Shown: positions 1-8,230 of the stretch, piece after piece
Layout of the letters: every line of letters begins with the position of its first letter
How positions within the stretch are numbered: position 1 is the stretch's first letter
Assembly (NCBI RefSeq): GCF_900475595.1
Contig: NZ_LS483397.1
Coordinates: 1,769,001 to 1,833,000 of the forward strand
Direction: 5' to 3'
Length of the DNA stretch: 64,000 nt
Origin: Streptococcus uberis
GTDB lineage: Bacteria > Bacillota > Bacilli > Lactobacillales > Streptococcaceae
Position numbers and translations under genes: made by a program
Notes under the pieces: generated by a model
What the model saw: the letters and a program-made list of their open reading frames with translations, nothing else
What the model was told of the DNA's origin: nothing
The model's database searches: none

Positions 1-127
1 TAAAGAAGAGGCAAGAAGCAATATTTGAGAAGGTTTGTGTTTGGACATTGCTAAGAGCCAAACTGATAATGTAGAGAATCCCACCAATGCCCATGCCATA
101 AATATAAGTGTTAATTATTTTCTTCAT
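1..127 (-). CDS. DUF3021-type membrane protein, N-terminal part (cut by window edge)
   Basis: The first 42 codons read MKKIINTYIYGMGIGGILYI and then a second hydrophobic stretch, typical of the N-terminus of small multi-pass DUF3021 proteins. A strong GAGGGG ribosome site precedes the ATG. The gene starts 10 bases after the stop of the LytTR gene upstream, so the two are almost certainly co-transcribed. In streptococcal LytTR regulatory systems such membrane partners usually restrain the regulator; that role here is inferred from family knowledge and context. The C-terminus lies outside the window. Confidence 0.75.
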   Translation of the reverse strand, partial: MKKIINTYIYGMGIGGILYIISLALSNVQTQTFSNIASCLFF

Positions 128-137
128 GATATTCCCC

Positions 138-587
138 TCATAGTCCTAAGGCTTTTTCCAAATTTTTGACATAACGTCTGCTAATAATGACTTTAATCTT
201 ATTGGTTAGGATTGCTAGCATATTCCCAGAAAATGAGGCTTCCATCATTTCTAGGTGGTTGATATTAATAATGCTTTGCTTAGACACTTGTATAAATTGT
301 TCTGTCGCTAGCTTTTCTTTTATTTTGTAGAGCCGTTGACGGGTTTTGAAACGCGATTTACATGTCATAATATCTAAATAATCTCCATCCACTTCAATAG
401 CAATAATGTCATCGAACTTTACGAAATGAATCTGATCAGCCTCTTTAACTGCTAGCATATCTGATTTGGTTAGTTGATAGGATTCCAAATAAGTGATTAA
501 AGAAATCACTTCACTGTCATAGACCTTTTTTTCAATGGTAACCTCTATCTCATCTAATCCTTGTTTTTCTTTAAACTGCCATTTCAT
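138..587 (-). CDS. LytTR-domain transcriptional regulator
   Basis: This 149-aa protein has a C-terminal LytTR DNA-binding domain (about residues 50-147, including IIAIEVDGDYLDIMT and FIQVSKQSIININHLEMME) and no receiver domain. That is the layout of one-component LytTR regulatory systems, which pair with a membrane protein rather than a kinase. A clear AGAGGAAAG ribosome site precedes the ATG. It is followed within 10 bases by a DUF3021 gene. Its promoter carries a 21-bp-phased direct repeat that recurs upstream of the neighbouring ABC exporter, so autoregulation plus control of that exporter is the most likely role. The signal sensed is unknown. Confidence 0.85.
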   Translation of the reverse strand: MKWQFKEKQGLDEIEVTIEKKVYDSEVISLITYLESYQLTKSDMLAVKEADQIHFVKFDDIIAIEVDGDYLDIMTCKSRFKTRQRLYKIKEKLATEQFIQVSKQSIININHLEMMEASFSGNMLAILTNKIKVIISRRYVKNLEKALGL

Positions 588-618
588 AAGACTTTCCTCT
601 ACTTTTTTTCTTAGCTCT

Positions 619-687
619 ATCTTATCAAAATTTTGACGACTCTTACCTCAGAAAGAACTAAGTGGTCGAAAAAGAATGACAAGCGGT
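619..687 (-). promoter_or_regulatory. LytTR-type direct repeat and -10 box of the lytTR gene
   Basis: On the minus strand ACCGCTTGT (681-687 and on) and ACCACTTAG (658-666) are spaced 21 bp start to start. A -10 box TAAGAT (619-624) begins 33 bases after the second copy. There is no good -35 box, as expected of an activator-dependent promoter. The same spacing recurs at 2411-2479. Confidence 0.7.
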
Positions 688-692
688 AACAC

Positions 693-1538
693 TTAAGCTT
701 TCTCTCTTCTAATGACAATCAAGAAAACTAAGAAAAAGAGCATTCCAATAATGGTCATGAAAACAATATGATAATCTTGACTGATAGTTGTTAACTTATC
801 CCACTTAAGACCGATTCCCATAAATGTTTTAAAGTCAGCATTGGCCATTCCTAAATCCACAAGCAATTCTTTCATCAAAACTTGCCTATAAAGAGAGGCA
901 ATATAGGTCGCAGGAGTCAATTTAACCAAAGTTTGGGCAAAATCTGGTAAAACGCCAATTGGCATATAGACACCGACTAAAAATCCTGAAGCCGTTCCAA
1001 TAATAGTTGAAAGTCTACTTTCAACCTCACTCGAATGCACGAATTGCAAGATAATGGTCGCAAATAATGAGGCTTGTAAGGAAGCAAGTAAGGCAATAAA
1101 AGCGAGTTCGGGTAAAAAATTCACTTGCCATTCTAGCTGATCTTGCCATGAAAAGTAGGTAAACATAATGACAAAAACAAGTCCCTGCATGATCAAAGAT
1201 ATTAAGGTCCCACTCAAAAAATAGCCTATGGTCAATGAGAGTGGCGAAACATCCGTCAAGAGTAAATCATCCCAAACAGACTGCTCTTTATCAGAAACAA
1301 TCCTCGATAAAGCAGCCCATGATGTCGTGATTGCTGTTACCGCTAGAACGCCCCCCATAATCCAAAAATCCAAATAGGGTTTAGGATCGGTAAAACTTTT
1401 TTCCCATGACAAGACTAGATTTTTTTGTAAAAAAATAATGTAAAGGAAAAAGGCGATAAGTGCCCCTAGAAGGGAAAAGAAAATACTAGCCTTTTGTTTA
1501 AAATATAAGCTTAAATGTCTTTCTATTGTAGCAATCAT
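693..1538 (-). CDS. ABC-2 type transporter permease
   Basis: This 281-aa protein has six predicted hydrophobic segments: one near the N-terminus (about residues 17-36), four in the middle and a last one ending in VIRREKA. That is the usual shape of ABC-2 export permeases. Its ATG overlaps the TGA of the ATPase gene upstream, so the pair is translationally coupled and forms one exporter. The substrate cannot be told from sequence. LytTR regulatory systems in streptococci often sit beside and control such exporters, sometimes for bacteriocin immunity, and the shared promoter repeat supports that reading here. Confidence 0.85.
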   Translation of the reverse strand: MIATIERHLSLYFKQKASIFFSLLGALIAFFLYIIFLQKNLVLSWEKSFTDPKPYLDFWIMGGVLAVTAITTSWAALSRIVSDKEQSVWDDLLLTDVSPLSLTIGYFLSGTLISLIMQGLVFVIMFTYFSWQDQLEWQVNFLPELAFIALLASLQASLFATIILQFVHSSEVESRLSTIIGTASGFLVGVYMPIGVLPDFAQTLVKLTPATYIASLYRQVLMKELLVDLGMANADFKTFMGIGLKWDKLTTISQDYHIVFMTIIGMLFFLVFLIVIRREKA

Positions 1539-2389
1539 GATTCCATTTCCTTTCCAGTAATCGCTAAGAAGGCGTCGTTAAGACTGCCTTTTTGATAGTC
1601 AAAATCCTTCAGCTGTAACTCATATTGCTTTAAAATGGCAATGACTTCTTGCGGCGATACATTCTCAAACTCTAAGATTTCTTCTATCGGCTGCGAACCA
1701 GGACTAGACTCTTCTGATTTCATAACAGTGACTTCTAAACGATTCTTGGCATAATGATGGATCAGATCCTGACTGGACCCTTTAGCTAAGAGCTTACCCT
1801 GATCAATAATGTAAACCATATCAGCATTTTCAGCCTCTTCCAAATAGTGTGTTGTTAGAAAAATGGTCAAGCCTTCTTGTTCTTGCAGCTGTCGAAAAAG
1901 ATTCCAAATTGATTGACGACTCTGAATATCTAATCCAGTCGTCGGCTCATCTAAGAATAGCAGCTGAGGTTTATGTATCAGTGCTCTTGCAATATCAACT
2001 CTTCGTTTTTGTCCTCCGGATAATGACTTGTATCTTTCCTTTAAGATAGATTCAATACCCGTCAAACGCATGATTTTTTGTAGCCATTCACGGTCTGAAT
2101 GGCGGTACATTTTTAAACGATTGTTTAAGTTTTCACCAACTGTCAAATCAGCATCTAAAATCGACTGTTGAAAAACCATTCCTATTTTTAAATCAGATGC
2201 TCTCACAACTGAACCTGAACTAGGCTTTAACAGCCCCGTCAAAATCTTAATAGTGGTTGTTTTTCCTGCACCATTTGTCCCTAAATAGGCAACCAGACTA
2301 CTTTTTTGAATGTCTATATCCAACTGATCAAGCACGCGCTTTGTACCATAATCTTTACTCAAACCCTCAGATTTAATTAAACTCACCAT
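1535..2389 (-). CDS. ABC-2 type transporter ATP-binding protein
   Basis: The ATPase shows Walker A GTNGAGKTT, signature LSGGQKRR, Walker B LLFLDEPT and the switch histidine in TTHYLEE, so the site looks fully active. I start it at the ATG reading MVSLIKSEG, because GGAGG lies 8 bases upstream. An ATG five codons earlier overlaps that ribosome site and has none of its own. The protein is 284 aa by this start and pairs with the permease whose gene overlaps its 3' end. Transcription should run from the LytTR-repeat promoter at 2411-2479. Confidence 0.9.
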   Translation of the reverse strand: MVSLIKSEGLSKDYGTKRVLDQLDIDIQKSSLVAYLGTNGAGKTTTIKILTGLLKPSSGSVVRASDLKIGMVFQQSILDADLTVGENLNNRLKMYRHSDREWLQKIMRLTGIESILKERYKSLSGGQKRRVDIARALIHKPQLLFLDEPTTGLDIQSRQSIWNLFRQLQEQEGLTIFLTTHYLEEAENADMVYIIDQGKLLAKGSSQDLIHHYAKNRLEVTVMKSEESSPGSQPIEEILEFENVSPQEVIAILKQYELQLKDFDYQKGSLNDAFLAITGKEMES

Positions 2390-2410
2390 AGCAGTATCCT
2401 CCATGGCTTA

Positions 2411-2479
2411 ATCATAACAAAAGCAAAAGGTAAATAGACATAAAATCAGCTAAGTGGTCATTTCACGCCCCTTAGCGGT
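2411..2479 (-). promoter_or_regulatory. LytTR-type direct repeat and -10 box of the ABC exporter operon
   Basis: On the minus strand ACCGCTAAG (2471-2479) and ACCACTTAG (2450-2458) are 21 bp apart. The -10 box TATGAT (2411-2416) begins exactly 33 bases after the second copy, the same geometry as at the lytTR promoter. The repeat also lies just upstream of a plus-strand -10 (TATGAT, 2482-2487) for the divergent gene, so a bound regulator could activate one side and block the other. Confidence 0.7.
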
Positions 2480-2498
2480 TCTATGATATACTTAAGCT

Positions 2499-2951
2499 AT
2501 GAAAAAGACACTAAGAAAATATTCTGACCACTACCAACTTCACATCAGCTACACTGTCCCAAAAGATCGACAAGCCGTTTGGGACCTGTTGACCACTCAT
2601 AAGAGCATAGAGGAGTGGTTCCCTCAACTTAGCCGAACAAGAGATAGTCTCCTTTTTTCCGACGAGTCCTTTCAAGAAAAGCTGCGCATCACAGCTGAAA
2701 AACCACTCGAACTCTTTACCTTTGACTGGTTTGGAGCAAGGATTAGCTTCGCTTTACAAGAAACAAAAATGGGTAGCCAATTAGACTTCACTGAAGAATT
2801 ACCTCTTAACTTCCCACATCCGCAACGTGATTTATCAGGTTGGGTCAATCAAAACTACCGCCTAGCAGACTATCTCAACAACAAAGAATGGCCTGATATG
2901 AAGACATATTTCAAAGAGAGCCAAGACTGGATTAACCAACAAATGCGCTAA
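2499..2951 (+). CDS. SRPBCC / START-like domain protein
   Basis: This 150-aa protein resembles the AHSA1/SRPBCC fold: a start like ISYTVPKDRQAVWDLLTTHK, then an EWFPQL helix, a run of beta strands (residues 50-105) and a long C-terminal helix. Such proteins bind hydrophobic ligands, but no ligand or reaction can be assigned. It is divergent from the ABC exporter operon. No Shine-Dalgarno is visible, and the likely -10 box at 2482-2487 ends only 11 bases before the ATG, so the message may be nearly leaderless. A bidirectional terminator follows. Confidence 0.75.
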   Translation: MKKTLRKYSDHYQLHISYTVPKDRQAVWDLLTTHKSIEEWFPQLSRTRDSLLFSDESFQEKLRITAEKPLELFTFDWFGARISFALQETKMGSQLDFTEELPLNFPHPQRDLSGWVNQNYRLADYLNNKEWPDMKTYFKESQDWINQQMR

Positions 2952-2952
2952 T

Positions 2953-2983
2953 AAAAAATAGTTCCCAAAAGGAACTATTTTTT
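2953..2983. terminator. Bidirectional terminator between the SRPBCC gene and jag
   Basis: AAAAAATAGTTCC and GGAACTATTTTTT form a 13-bp stem around a CAAAA loop, with A and T tracts on either side. It serves the two convergent genes and overlaps the jag stop codon. Confidence 0.9.
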
Positions 2984-3929
2984 ATTGTTTTTGAAGACTG
3001 ACAACCACATAGCGGTTTGGATCATTACCCTCTGAATAACTTTCAACACCTTCTATAGTTGAAATGGTTTTATGAACAATTTTACGCTCACTATTACTCA
3101 TCGGATCCATAGTGTAATTCTCTTGACTTTCCAAAACACGACTAGCTACTTTTTGCGTGAAATCGATTAAAGTTTCTGTACGATGCTCAACATAATCATG
3201 AACATTTAAGGAAACCGAAAAATTCTTAGAATAACGGTCGTGTAAAAAGTTTTGAGCCAATAATTGTAAGGATTTTAAAACTTTTCCATGATAACCAATC
3301 ACCCGTCCTGCTTCTTGCGTTTCAATTTGCAAGTTGATTTGACGGCGATTGTGACTTCTTTCAATGGTAGCTTCAATATCCATCTCATAAATAATTTTAG
3401 TGATGTAATCAGAAACTTCTTGACTTGCTTTTTCAATATCTTTGCTGACAGTATCTTCTGGAAACTCACTCGCTACGAATTCTTCAAAACTTTGCTCTTC
3501 AGCGTTTTCAGTTCCTTCGAGACTTTTTTCTTCATCAGCGATTGCTTCTTCTTCCACCACAGCTGTTTCTGTTAGCAGCTGATTTTCAACCTTTGCTTCA
3601 TCAGCCTGAAATTCTTCAGGTTGGTCAATAGCGTCAGCTTCTTTTTGCTCCTGATTCTTTGCAACCCGTACATCATCCGGTCTAATAACAGGTGCGTTTT
3701 GACGATTAATGTCGTCAGGGACACCTCGGACCGCTTTTTTATCTGCTTTATAAACTGTTTTTTCGTTAATGGGCTCAATATCGACTTGCGCCAGCTTTTT
3801 CCCAAAACCTAAAAAACCTTTCTTTTCTTTTGAAATAACACGAATATGTGCTTTCATGCGAGGAATTTGTAATTCCCCGAGGCCTGTTTCAATTGCAGCC
3901 TCTACTGTTTTGCCTGTAAATACTACCAT
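2982..3929 (-). CDS. jag: Jag/KhpB-type RNA-binding protein (Jag-N, KH, R3H)
   Basis: This 315-aa protein has the Jag N-terminal domain (about residues 1-50, ending in KKGFLGFGKK), an acidic low-complexity linker (about 55-160), a KH domain with the GYHG loop in RVIGYHGKVLKSLQ, and a C-terminal R3H domain with SERKIVHKTIS. KhpB partners with KhpA in binding RNA and affects cell elongation and division in streptococci. The order rnpA-yidC-jag on one strand is the conserved Firmicute arrangement. A GGGAGAT site sits 6 bases before the ATG, and 12 bases separate it from yidC. Confidence 0.93.
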   Translation of the reverse strand: MVVFTGKTVEAAIETGLGELQIPRMKAHIRVISKEKKGFLGFGKKLAQVDIEPINEKTVYKADKKAVRGVPDDINRQNAPVIRPDDVRVAKNQEQKEADAIDQPEEFQADEAKVENQLLTETAVVEEEAIADEEKSLEGTENAEEQSFEEFVASEFPEDTVSKDIEKASQEVSDYITKIIYEMDIEATIERSHNRRQINLQIETQEAGRVIGYHGKVLKSLQLLAQNFLHDRYSKNFSVSLNVHDYVEHRTETLIDFTQKVASRVLESQENYTMDPMSNSERKIVHKTISTIEGVESYSEGNDPNRYVVVSLQKQ

Positions 3930-3941
3930 ACAGCGATCTCC

Positions 3942-4760
3942 CTATTTTCTTTGTTTTAATGCTTTTTTACGAGCTCTTCTTTCTCTTAAACGGCGTTCTT
4001 TTTCTTCTTGTTCTTGTCGACGACGTTCTTCAATAATTTTAAATGGGTTATTGAGCAATAACAACTGAAAAACTTGGAAGGCGTTTGAAACAACCCAATA
4101 AAGAACGACACCGCTGGCCAACTTAAATCCCATCAGAAAAATCATAATGGGCATCATGTATGTCATAATGGTCATGACAACATTTTTTTCTCTAGCCGCT
4201 AGGTTTGTAAGCCAAGTGGATAAAAAAGTTAAGACTGCCGCTAAAACAGGTAAGATAAAATAGGGGTCATGTTGTGCCAAAGATACCCACATAAAAGTAC
4301 CTGTTTTTAAGAAAGGTACACGGGTCAATGCCTGGAACAAAGCAATCATAACTGGCATTTGAATCAGTAATGGCAACATACTAGCATAAGGATTGACACC
4401 ATGTGCTTTATAAAGTGCTTGGCTTTCCTCTGCTAATGCCATTCGGCTCTCTGTATCTTTTCCGGGATACTTCATCTGAAGCTTTTTGAGTTCCGGCTGA
4501 ATATCTTGCATCTTTTGGCTTGATTTCATTTGCATATTAAACAAAGGCATCAATAAGATACGTATCAACAAAGTAAAGAGAATAATACCAATTCCAATTG
4601 AACCATTAAAGGACAACCATTGGACAGACTTGGCAAAAAAGTAAACTAATTGATCCCAACCATTTGATGACTGAGCAGAGACGTTTCCTCGGCTACAAGC
4701 TGCTAAAAGAGTTAGCATTGGTAACAAGGCTGCTATTTTAATGTTTTTTTTCACTTTCAA
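3942..4760 (-). CDS. yidC2: Membrane protein insertase YidC/OxaA2 (lipoprotein)
   Basis: The 272-aa protein begins with a lipoprotein signal peptide ending in the lipobox LLAAC (Cys22). It then has the five-segment YidC/Oxa1 core and a strongly basic tail (from about residue 245, rich in RRQ and ERR) that in YidC2 proteins contacts ribosomes. It inserts membrane proteins with or without SecYEG. Its start lies within the end of rnpA (23-bp overlap), so it is translated from the rnpA message. The lipid anchor and basic tail mark it as the YidC2 paralogue of streptococci. Confidence 0.93.
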
Positions 4761-5097
4761 AACCTTCCTCGAGTAAATTGGCTAATTTTAGGACATGTTG
4801 TAGATTTTGTTTCACTTCCTGATAATCAAGATTCTCCACACCTTTTCGTGCTATAACAACAAAATCATCTCGTTTAAGATGATCTGAAAATTCCATTATC
4901 ACATGTCTAATTTTTCGTTTGACAGCATTTCGGGTCACGGCATTACCTATCCGTTTCCCAACCGAAATACCCACTCGGTAGTGATCTTGTTCTTTTTCTA
5001 AAAAATGAATGACAAATTTTCGATTTGCCGTACTTTTCCCACCATCAAAAATGGCCTGAAAATCTTTCTCACGCTTGACACGATAGGATTTTTTCAA
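4738..5097 (-). CDS. rnpA: Ribonuclease P protein component
   Basis: This 119-aa basic protein carries the RNase P signature around [18 protein letters not shown] and binds M1 RNA to mature the 5' ends of tRNAs. The start is TTG, eight bases after GGAG; no ATG fits in frame. In S. pyogenes the Fas locus borders rnpA directly; here argG and argH lie between them. The promoter at 5128-5157 overlaps the terminator stem of argH. Confidence 0.93.
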
Positions 5098-5127
5098 ATT
5101 TCAACTCCAACTATCTAAATTAGTACC

Positions 5128-5157
5128 ATTATACCATAAATCCTAAAAAAGCCTCAA
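5128..5157 (-). promoter_or_regulatory. rnpA-yidC2-jag promoter
   Basis: On the minus strand TTGAGG (5152-5157) and TATAAT (5128-5133) are 18 bp apart, with an extended -10 TGG before TATAAT. The -35 box lies inside the 3' arm of the argH terminator stem. Confidence 0.75.
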
Positions 5158-5176
5158 CCTTATTAGATTGTGGCTT
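5145..5176 (-). terminator. argGH terminator
   Basis: On the minus strand AAGCCACAAT and GTTGAGGCTT pair around an 8-base loop and are followed by TTTTTT. The pairing has one A-A mismatch and a G-U pair. Confidence 0.7.
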
Positions 5177-5184
5177 ATTCTCAT

Positions 5185-6567
5185 TTATGATAAGTCTTTA
5201 CGAGCAAGAGCTATTTGAGAAGAAACTTGATTAAACCCTGTTCCTCCAATCGATGTTCTTCTTTCAACTGCTGCTCTAGAGGTTAAGGTATCATAGATGT
5301 CCTCTTCAATAAGTGGACTGATCGCTTTAAAATCTTTAATAGGAATATCCTGTAAATAGATTCCTTCTTTACTGGCTTGTAAGACCAACTGTCCAACGAT
5401 TTCATGCGCTTGTCGAAAAGGCATATCCTTATTTGCCAGATAATCCGCAAGCTCAGTCGCATTTGAAAAGTCTTTTTGAGTGGCACGGTACATGGTTTCT
5501 TTATGGACAGTCATCGTCGATAACATGCCTGCTAATATGTCAACAGCTACTAGTATTGTCTCTGCTGTGTCAAAGAGGCCTTCTTTATCTTCTTGCAAAT
5601 CTTTATTATAAGCTAAAGGCAAGGCCTTCATAACTGTTAATAAGGAAAAGAGATTTCCATAGACGCGACCTGTTTTACCACGAATGAGTTCTGCCATATC
5701 TGGATTTTTCTTTTGAGGCATAATGGAAGATCCTGTAGAAAAAGAATCTGATAGGCTCACAAATTGGTATTCATAAGAAGTCCAAAGAATGATTTCTTCA
5801 CAAAAACGACTCATATGCATCATCAACAGACTGGCATTAGCTAAAAATTCAATGATGAAATCGCGATCGGACACTGCATCTAATGAATTGTGATAGAGTT
5901 CATTAAAACCTAACAATTGAGCCGTTAGTTCCCTGTCAATAGGAAACGTTGTTCCAGCTAGAGCAGCAGCTCCGAGAGGAGACATATCCGTATGTTTCAT
6001 ATTAAATTTAAATCGTTCACTATCACGTGTAAACATCTGATAATAAGCCATCAAATGATGTCCAAAAGATATTGGTTGTGCATGTTGCAAATGCGTATAA
6101 CCAGGTAATATGGTTTCAATATGCTCTTCTGCTAAAGTGACGAGAACTTTTCTTAGCTGAAGCAACTTCTCTAAGAGAGCCTCCAAGATATGTTTCAAAT
6201 ACAAATGCATATCGGTGGCCACTTGATCGTTTCGCGACCTTGCAGTATGCAATTTCCCAGCAAGTGGACCAATTTTTGCCAATAATTGTCTTTCAATAGT
6301 CATGTGAATATCTTCATCTTGACTGTCGAAAACTATTTCTTCTTCAAGGATATCTCTGTGAATGTCTTCGAGGCCAGTTTTAATAAGCTCAGCCTCATCT
6401 TTACTAATAATACCTTGTTGCCCTAGCATACTGACATGGGCAATTGAAGCTTTGATATCAAAAGTAGCCAGTTTATAATCAAAAGAAATGGAAGCTCCAA
6501 ATTCTTCGACCCACTGTTCAAGACCTTTTTCAAATCGTCCGCCCCATAATTTTTGATTTCCCATCAT
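5185..6567 (-). CDS. argH: Argininosuccinate lyase
   Basis: This 460-aa protein carries the fumarase/aspartase superfamily signature [12 protein letters not shown] (catalytic Ser loop) and the [10 protein letters not shown] motif typical of ArgH. It splits argininosuccinate into arginine and fumarate in the cytoplasm. Its start overlaps the argG stop (ATGA), so the two are coupled. A second in-frame ATG one codon on has slightly better spacing (7 bases) to the GGGG site and may be the true start. Only argG and argH are seen, so this pair would make arginine from citrulline rather than complete a full pathway from glutamate, unless the other genes lie elsewhere. Confidence 0.95.
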   Translation of the reverse strand: MMGNQKLWGGRFEKGLEQWVEEFGASISFDYKLATFDIKASIAHVSMLGQQGIISKDEAELIKTGLEDIHRDILEEEIVFDSQDEDIHMTIERQLLAKIGPLAGKLHTARSRNDQVATDMHLYLKHILEALLEKLLQLRKVLVTLAEEHIETILPGYTHLQHAQPISFGHHLMAYYQMFTRDSERFKFNMKHTDMSPLGAAALAGTTFPIDRELTAQLLGFNELYHNSLDAVSDRDFIIEFLANASLLMMHMSRFCEEIILWTSYEYQFVSLSDSFSTGSSIMPQKKNPDMAELIRGKTGRVYGNLFSLLTVMKALPLAYNKDLQEDKEGLFDTAETILVAVDILAGMLSTMTVHKETMYRATQKDFSNATELADYLANKDMPFRQAHEIVGQLVLQASKEGIYLQDIPIKDFKAISPLIEEDIYDTLTSRAAVERRTSIGGTGFNQVSSQIALARKDLS

Positions 6568-7763
6568 ACAACCCCTTTTTTATTTACTTGTGCATTGACC
6601 TGTGTTGGTAACCCCCACAACTTAATAAACCCAATAGCAGCTTCTTGATCAAAACTATCAGCTGACGTGTAGGTTGCCAAATTTTCATCATATAAGGAAT
6701 TATCGGATTGACGCGCAACAACCTGTACATGCCCTTTATATAGTTTAACTTTTGCAATACCATTAACTACTTTCTGTGTTTCTTTGAGATAGGACAAAAT
6801 AGCTTGGGTTGCTGGATTATACCACAAGCCATTGTAGATGAGATTTGACAATTCATTTTCAAGAATTGGTTTAAAGTGAGAAACCTCCCTAACAAATGTT
6901 AAATCCTCAATTTCTTTATGGGCCGCTAACAAAGTAATGGCTCCTGGACATTCATAAATTTCTCGTGATTTGATACCAACTAAACGATTTTCAACATGAT
7001 CAATTCTACCAATCCCATGTGCACCTGCAATTTGATTTAACTCTATAATGAGATTTGCCAGTGACAAAACTTTTCCATTAAGAGCTATGGGAACACCTGC
7101 TTCAAAAGTAATATCAATATACTCTGGCCGATCTGGAGCCTCTTCAGGTGAAACAGTCATGTCATAGGCTTCTTCAGGAGCTTGATTCCATGGGTTTTCT
7201 AAAACACCACATTCATTAGCACGTCCCCATAAATTTTGATCAACCGAATAAGGATTATCTAAATCTGCTGGAATCGGAACACCATTTTCTTTAGCAAAAG
7301 CTATTTCTTCTTCACGAGACCAATGCCAGTCCCTAACCGGTGCAATGACTTCAATAGTTGGGTCTAATGCAGCAATTGCTATTTCAAAACGTACTTGATC
7401 ATTACCTTTTCCGGTACAACCATGAGCAATATAGGTGGCACCACATTCATGAGCAATGTCAACCAACTTTTTGGAAATCAGCGGCCGACTTAAGGCAGAT
7501 ACTAATGGATATTTTTGTTCATAAAAAGCATGAGCTTGTAGTGCTGGTAATACAAATGCTTCTGCAAACTCTTCTTTAACATCAATAACATAAGACTCTA
7601 TGGCCCCAATTTTAAGCGCCTTTTCATGGATAAACTGTAAATCCTTTCCTTCGCCAACATCCATACAGACCGCAATAACGTCAAAGTCTTTCTTGAGCCA
7701 TGCAATGGCAACCGAAGTATCTAATCCACCTGAATAAGCCAACACAATTTTATTTTTATTCAT
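6564..7763 (-). CDS. argG: Argininosuccinate synthase
   Basis: The 399-aa protein starts with the ATP-pyrophosphatase P-loop AYSGGLDTS (residues 9-17) and contains [15 protein letters not shown], both diagnostic for argininosuccinate synthase. It joins citrulline and aspartate using ATP. A GAGGG ribosome site precedes the ATG. It heads the argGH operon, with a well-spaced promoter at 7797-7825 flanked by a 12-bp AT-rich inverted repeat that may bind ArgR. The operon lies between the FasX-like RNA and rnpA. Confidence 0.96.
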   Translation of the reverse strand: MNKNKIVLAYSGGLDTSVAIAWLKKDFDVIAVCMDVGEGKDLQFIHEKALKIGAIESYVIDVKEEFAEAFVLPALQAHAFYEQKYPLVSALSRPLISKKLVDIAHECGATYIAHGCTGKGNDQVRFEIAIAALDPTIEVIAPVRDWHWSREEEIAFAKENGVPIPADLDNPYSVDQNLWGRANECGVLENPWNQAPEEAYDMTVSPEEAPDRPEYIDITFEAGVPIALNGKVLSLANLIIELNQIAGAHGIGRIDHVENRLVGIKSREIYECPGAITLLAAHKEIEDLTFVREVSHFKPILENELSNLIYNGLWYNPATQAILSYLKETQKVVNGIAKVKLYKGHVQVVARQSDNSLYDENLATYTSADSFDQEAAIGFIKLWGLPTQVNAQVNKKGVV

Positions 7764-7776
7764 ATAAAACCCTCTT

Positions 7777-7825
7777 TTAAATAATTATTAACGACTATAA
7801 TAACGTATAATTATTTAAAAATCAA
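7777..7825 (-). promoter_or_regulatory. argGH promoter with AT-rich inverted repeat
   Basis: On the minus strand TTGATT (7820-7825) and TATTAT (7797-7802) are 17 bp apart. Perfect 12-bp inverted arms TTAAATAATTAT (7777-7788) and ATAATTATTTAA (7807-7818) flank the -10 box. The arms resemble AT-rich ARG-box half sites, so an arginine repressor operator is a reasonable guess, not shown. Confidence 0.65.
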
Positions 7826-7930
7826 TAGTTTTGGTATTTTTATTCTAAGTAAACTCTTTTCCCAGACGATAATCTGGAAAAATATTTCTATCCCCTTCAA
7901 TAGATATGTATATTTATTCTTACAAAAGTA

Positions 7931-8141
7931 AAAAAAAAACTCGGAATGCTCCGAGTTTTTTCAACTGATACAATCAGTTGTTATCATATCCAAACAAAGA
8001 CAATTAAGTTTTGTTCTATTCTGCTTGAGAAGTTAGATCAAAAATACTATTTGTTTTATGGAGAGAGAGAGAGAAAACAATATTTTGATTGAATTGGGGA
8101 TTAACTTCTTAAGATAGAAACAAAATGACGTCTTTATCTAT
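7931..8141 (-). ncRNA. fasX: FasX-like small regulatory RNA
   Basis: There is no credible gene between the fasA stop and the argG promoter, but the minus strand holds a complete small transcription unit. A -10 TATAAT (8148-8153) gives a predicted start near 8141, and a strong terminator (stem AACTCGGA/TCCGAGTT plus a T run, 7931-7957) ends it after about 205-210 nt. FasX of S. pyogenes is about 205 nt, lies just downstream of fasA, and controls streptokinase and adhesin mRNAs by pairing near their 5' ends. A hairpin with arms TTGTTTT/AAAACAA (8074-8080 and 8051-8057) exposes a 16-nt loop of CU repeats (8058-8073). A second perfect hairpin (7962-7980) precedes the terminator. Identity rests on position, size and architecture; the sequence itself was not compared. 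Confidence 0.8.
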
Positions 8142-8147
8142 GAATTT

Positions 8148-8214
8148 ATTATAGCTAAAATGCTCAAAAATTTTTCTTTTTTTCCTGAAATGTCGGAATT
8201 TCGTCCTAAAATGT
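8148..8214 (-). promoter_or_regulatory. Putative FasA binding site and fasX promoter
   Basis: On the minus strand ACATTTTAG (8206-8214) and ACATTTCAG (8185-8193) are direct repeats 21 bp apart. They lie just after the fasA stop and 31 bases before a consensus TATAAT (8148-8153). No -35 box is present. That is the layout of ComE/LytTR-activated promoters, so FasA most likely drives this RNA. Confidence 0.7.
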
Positions 8215-8230
8215 TCAAAATCACTCTTGT

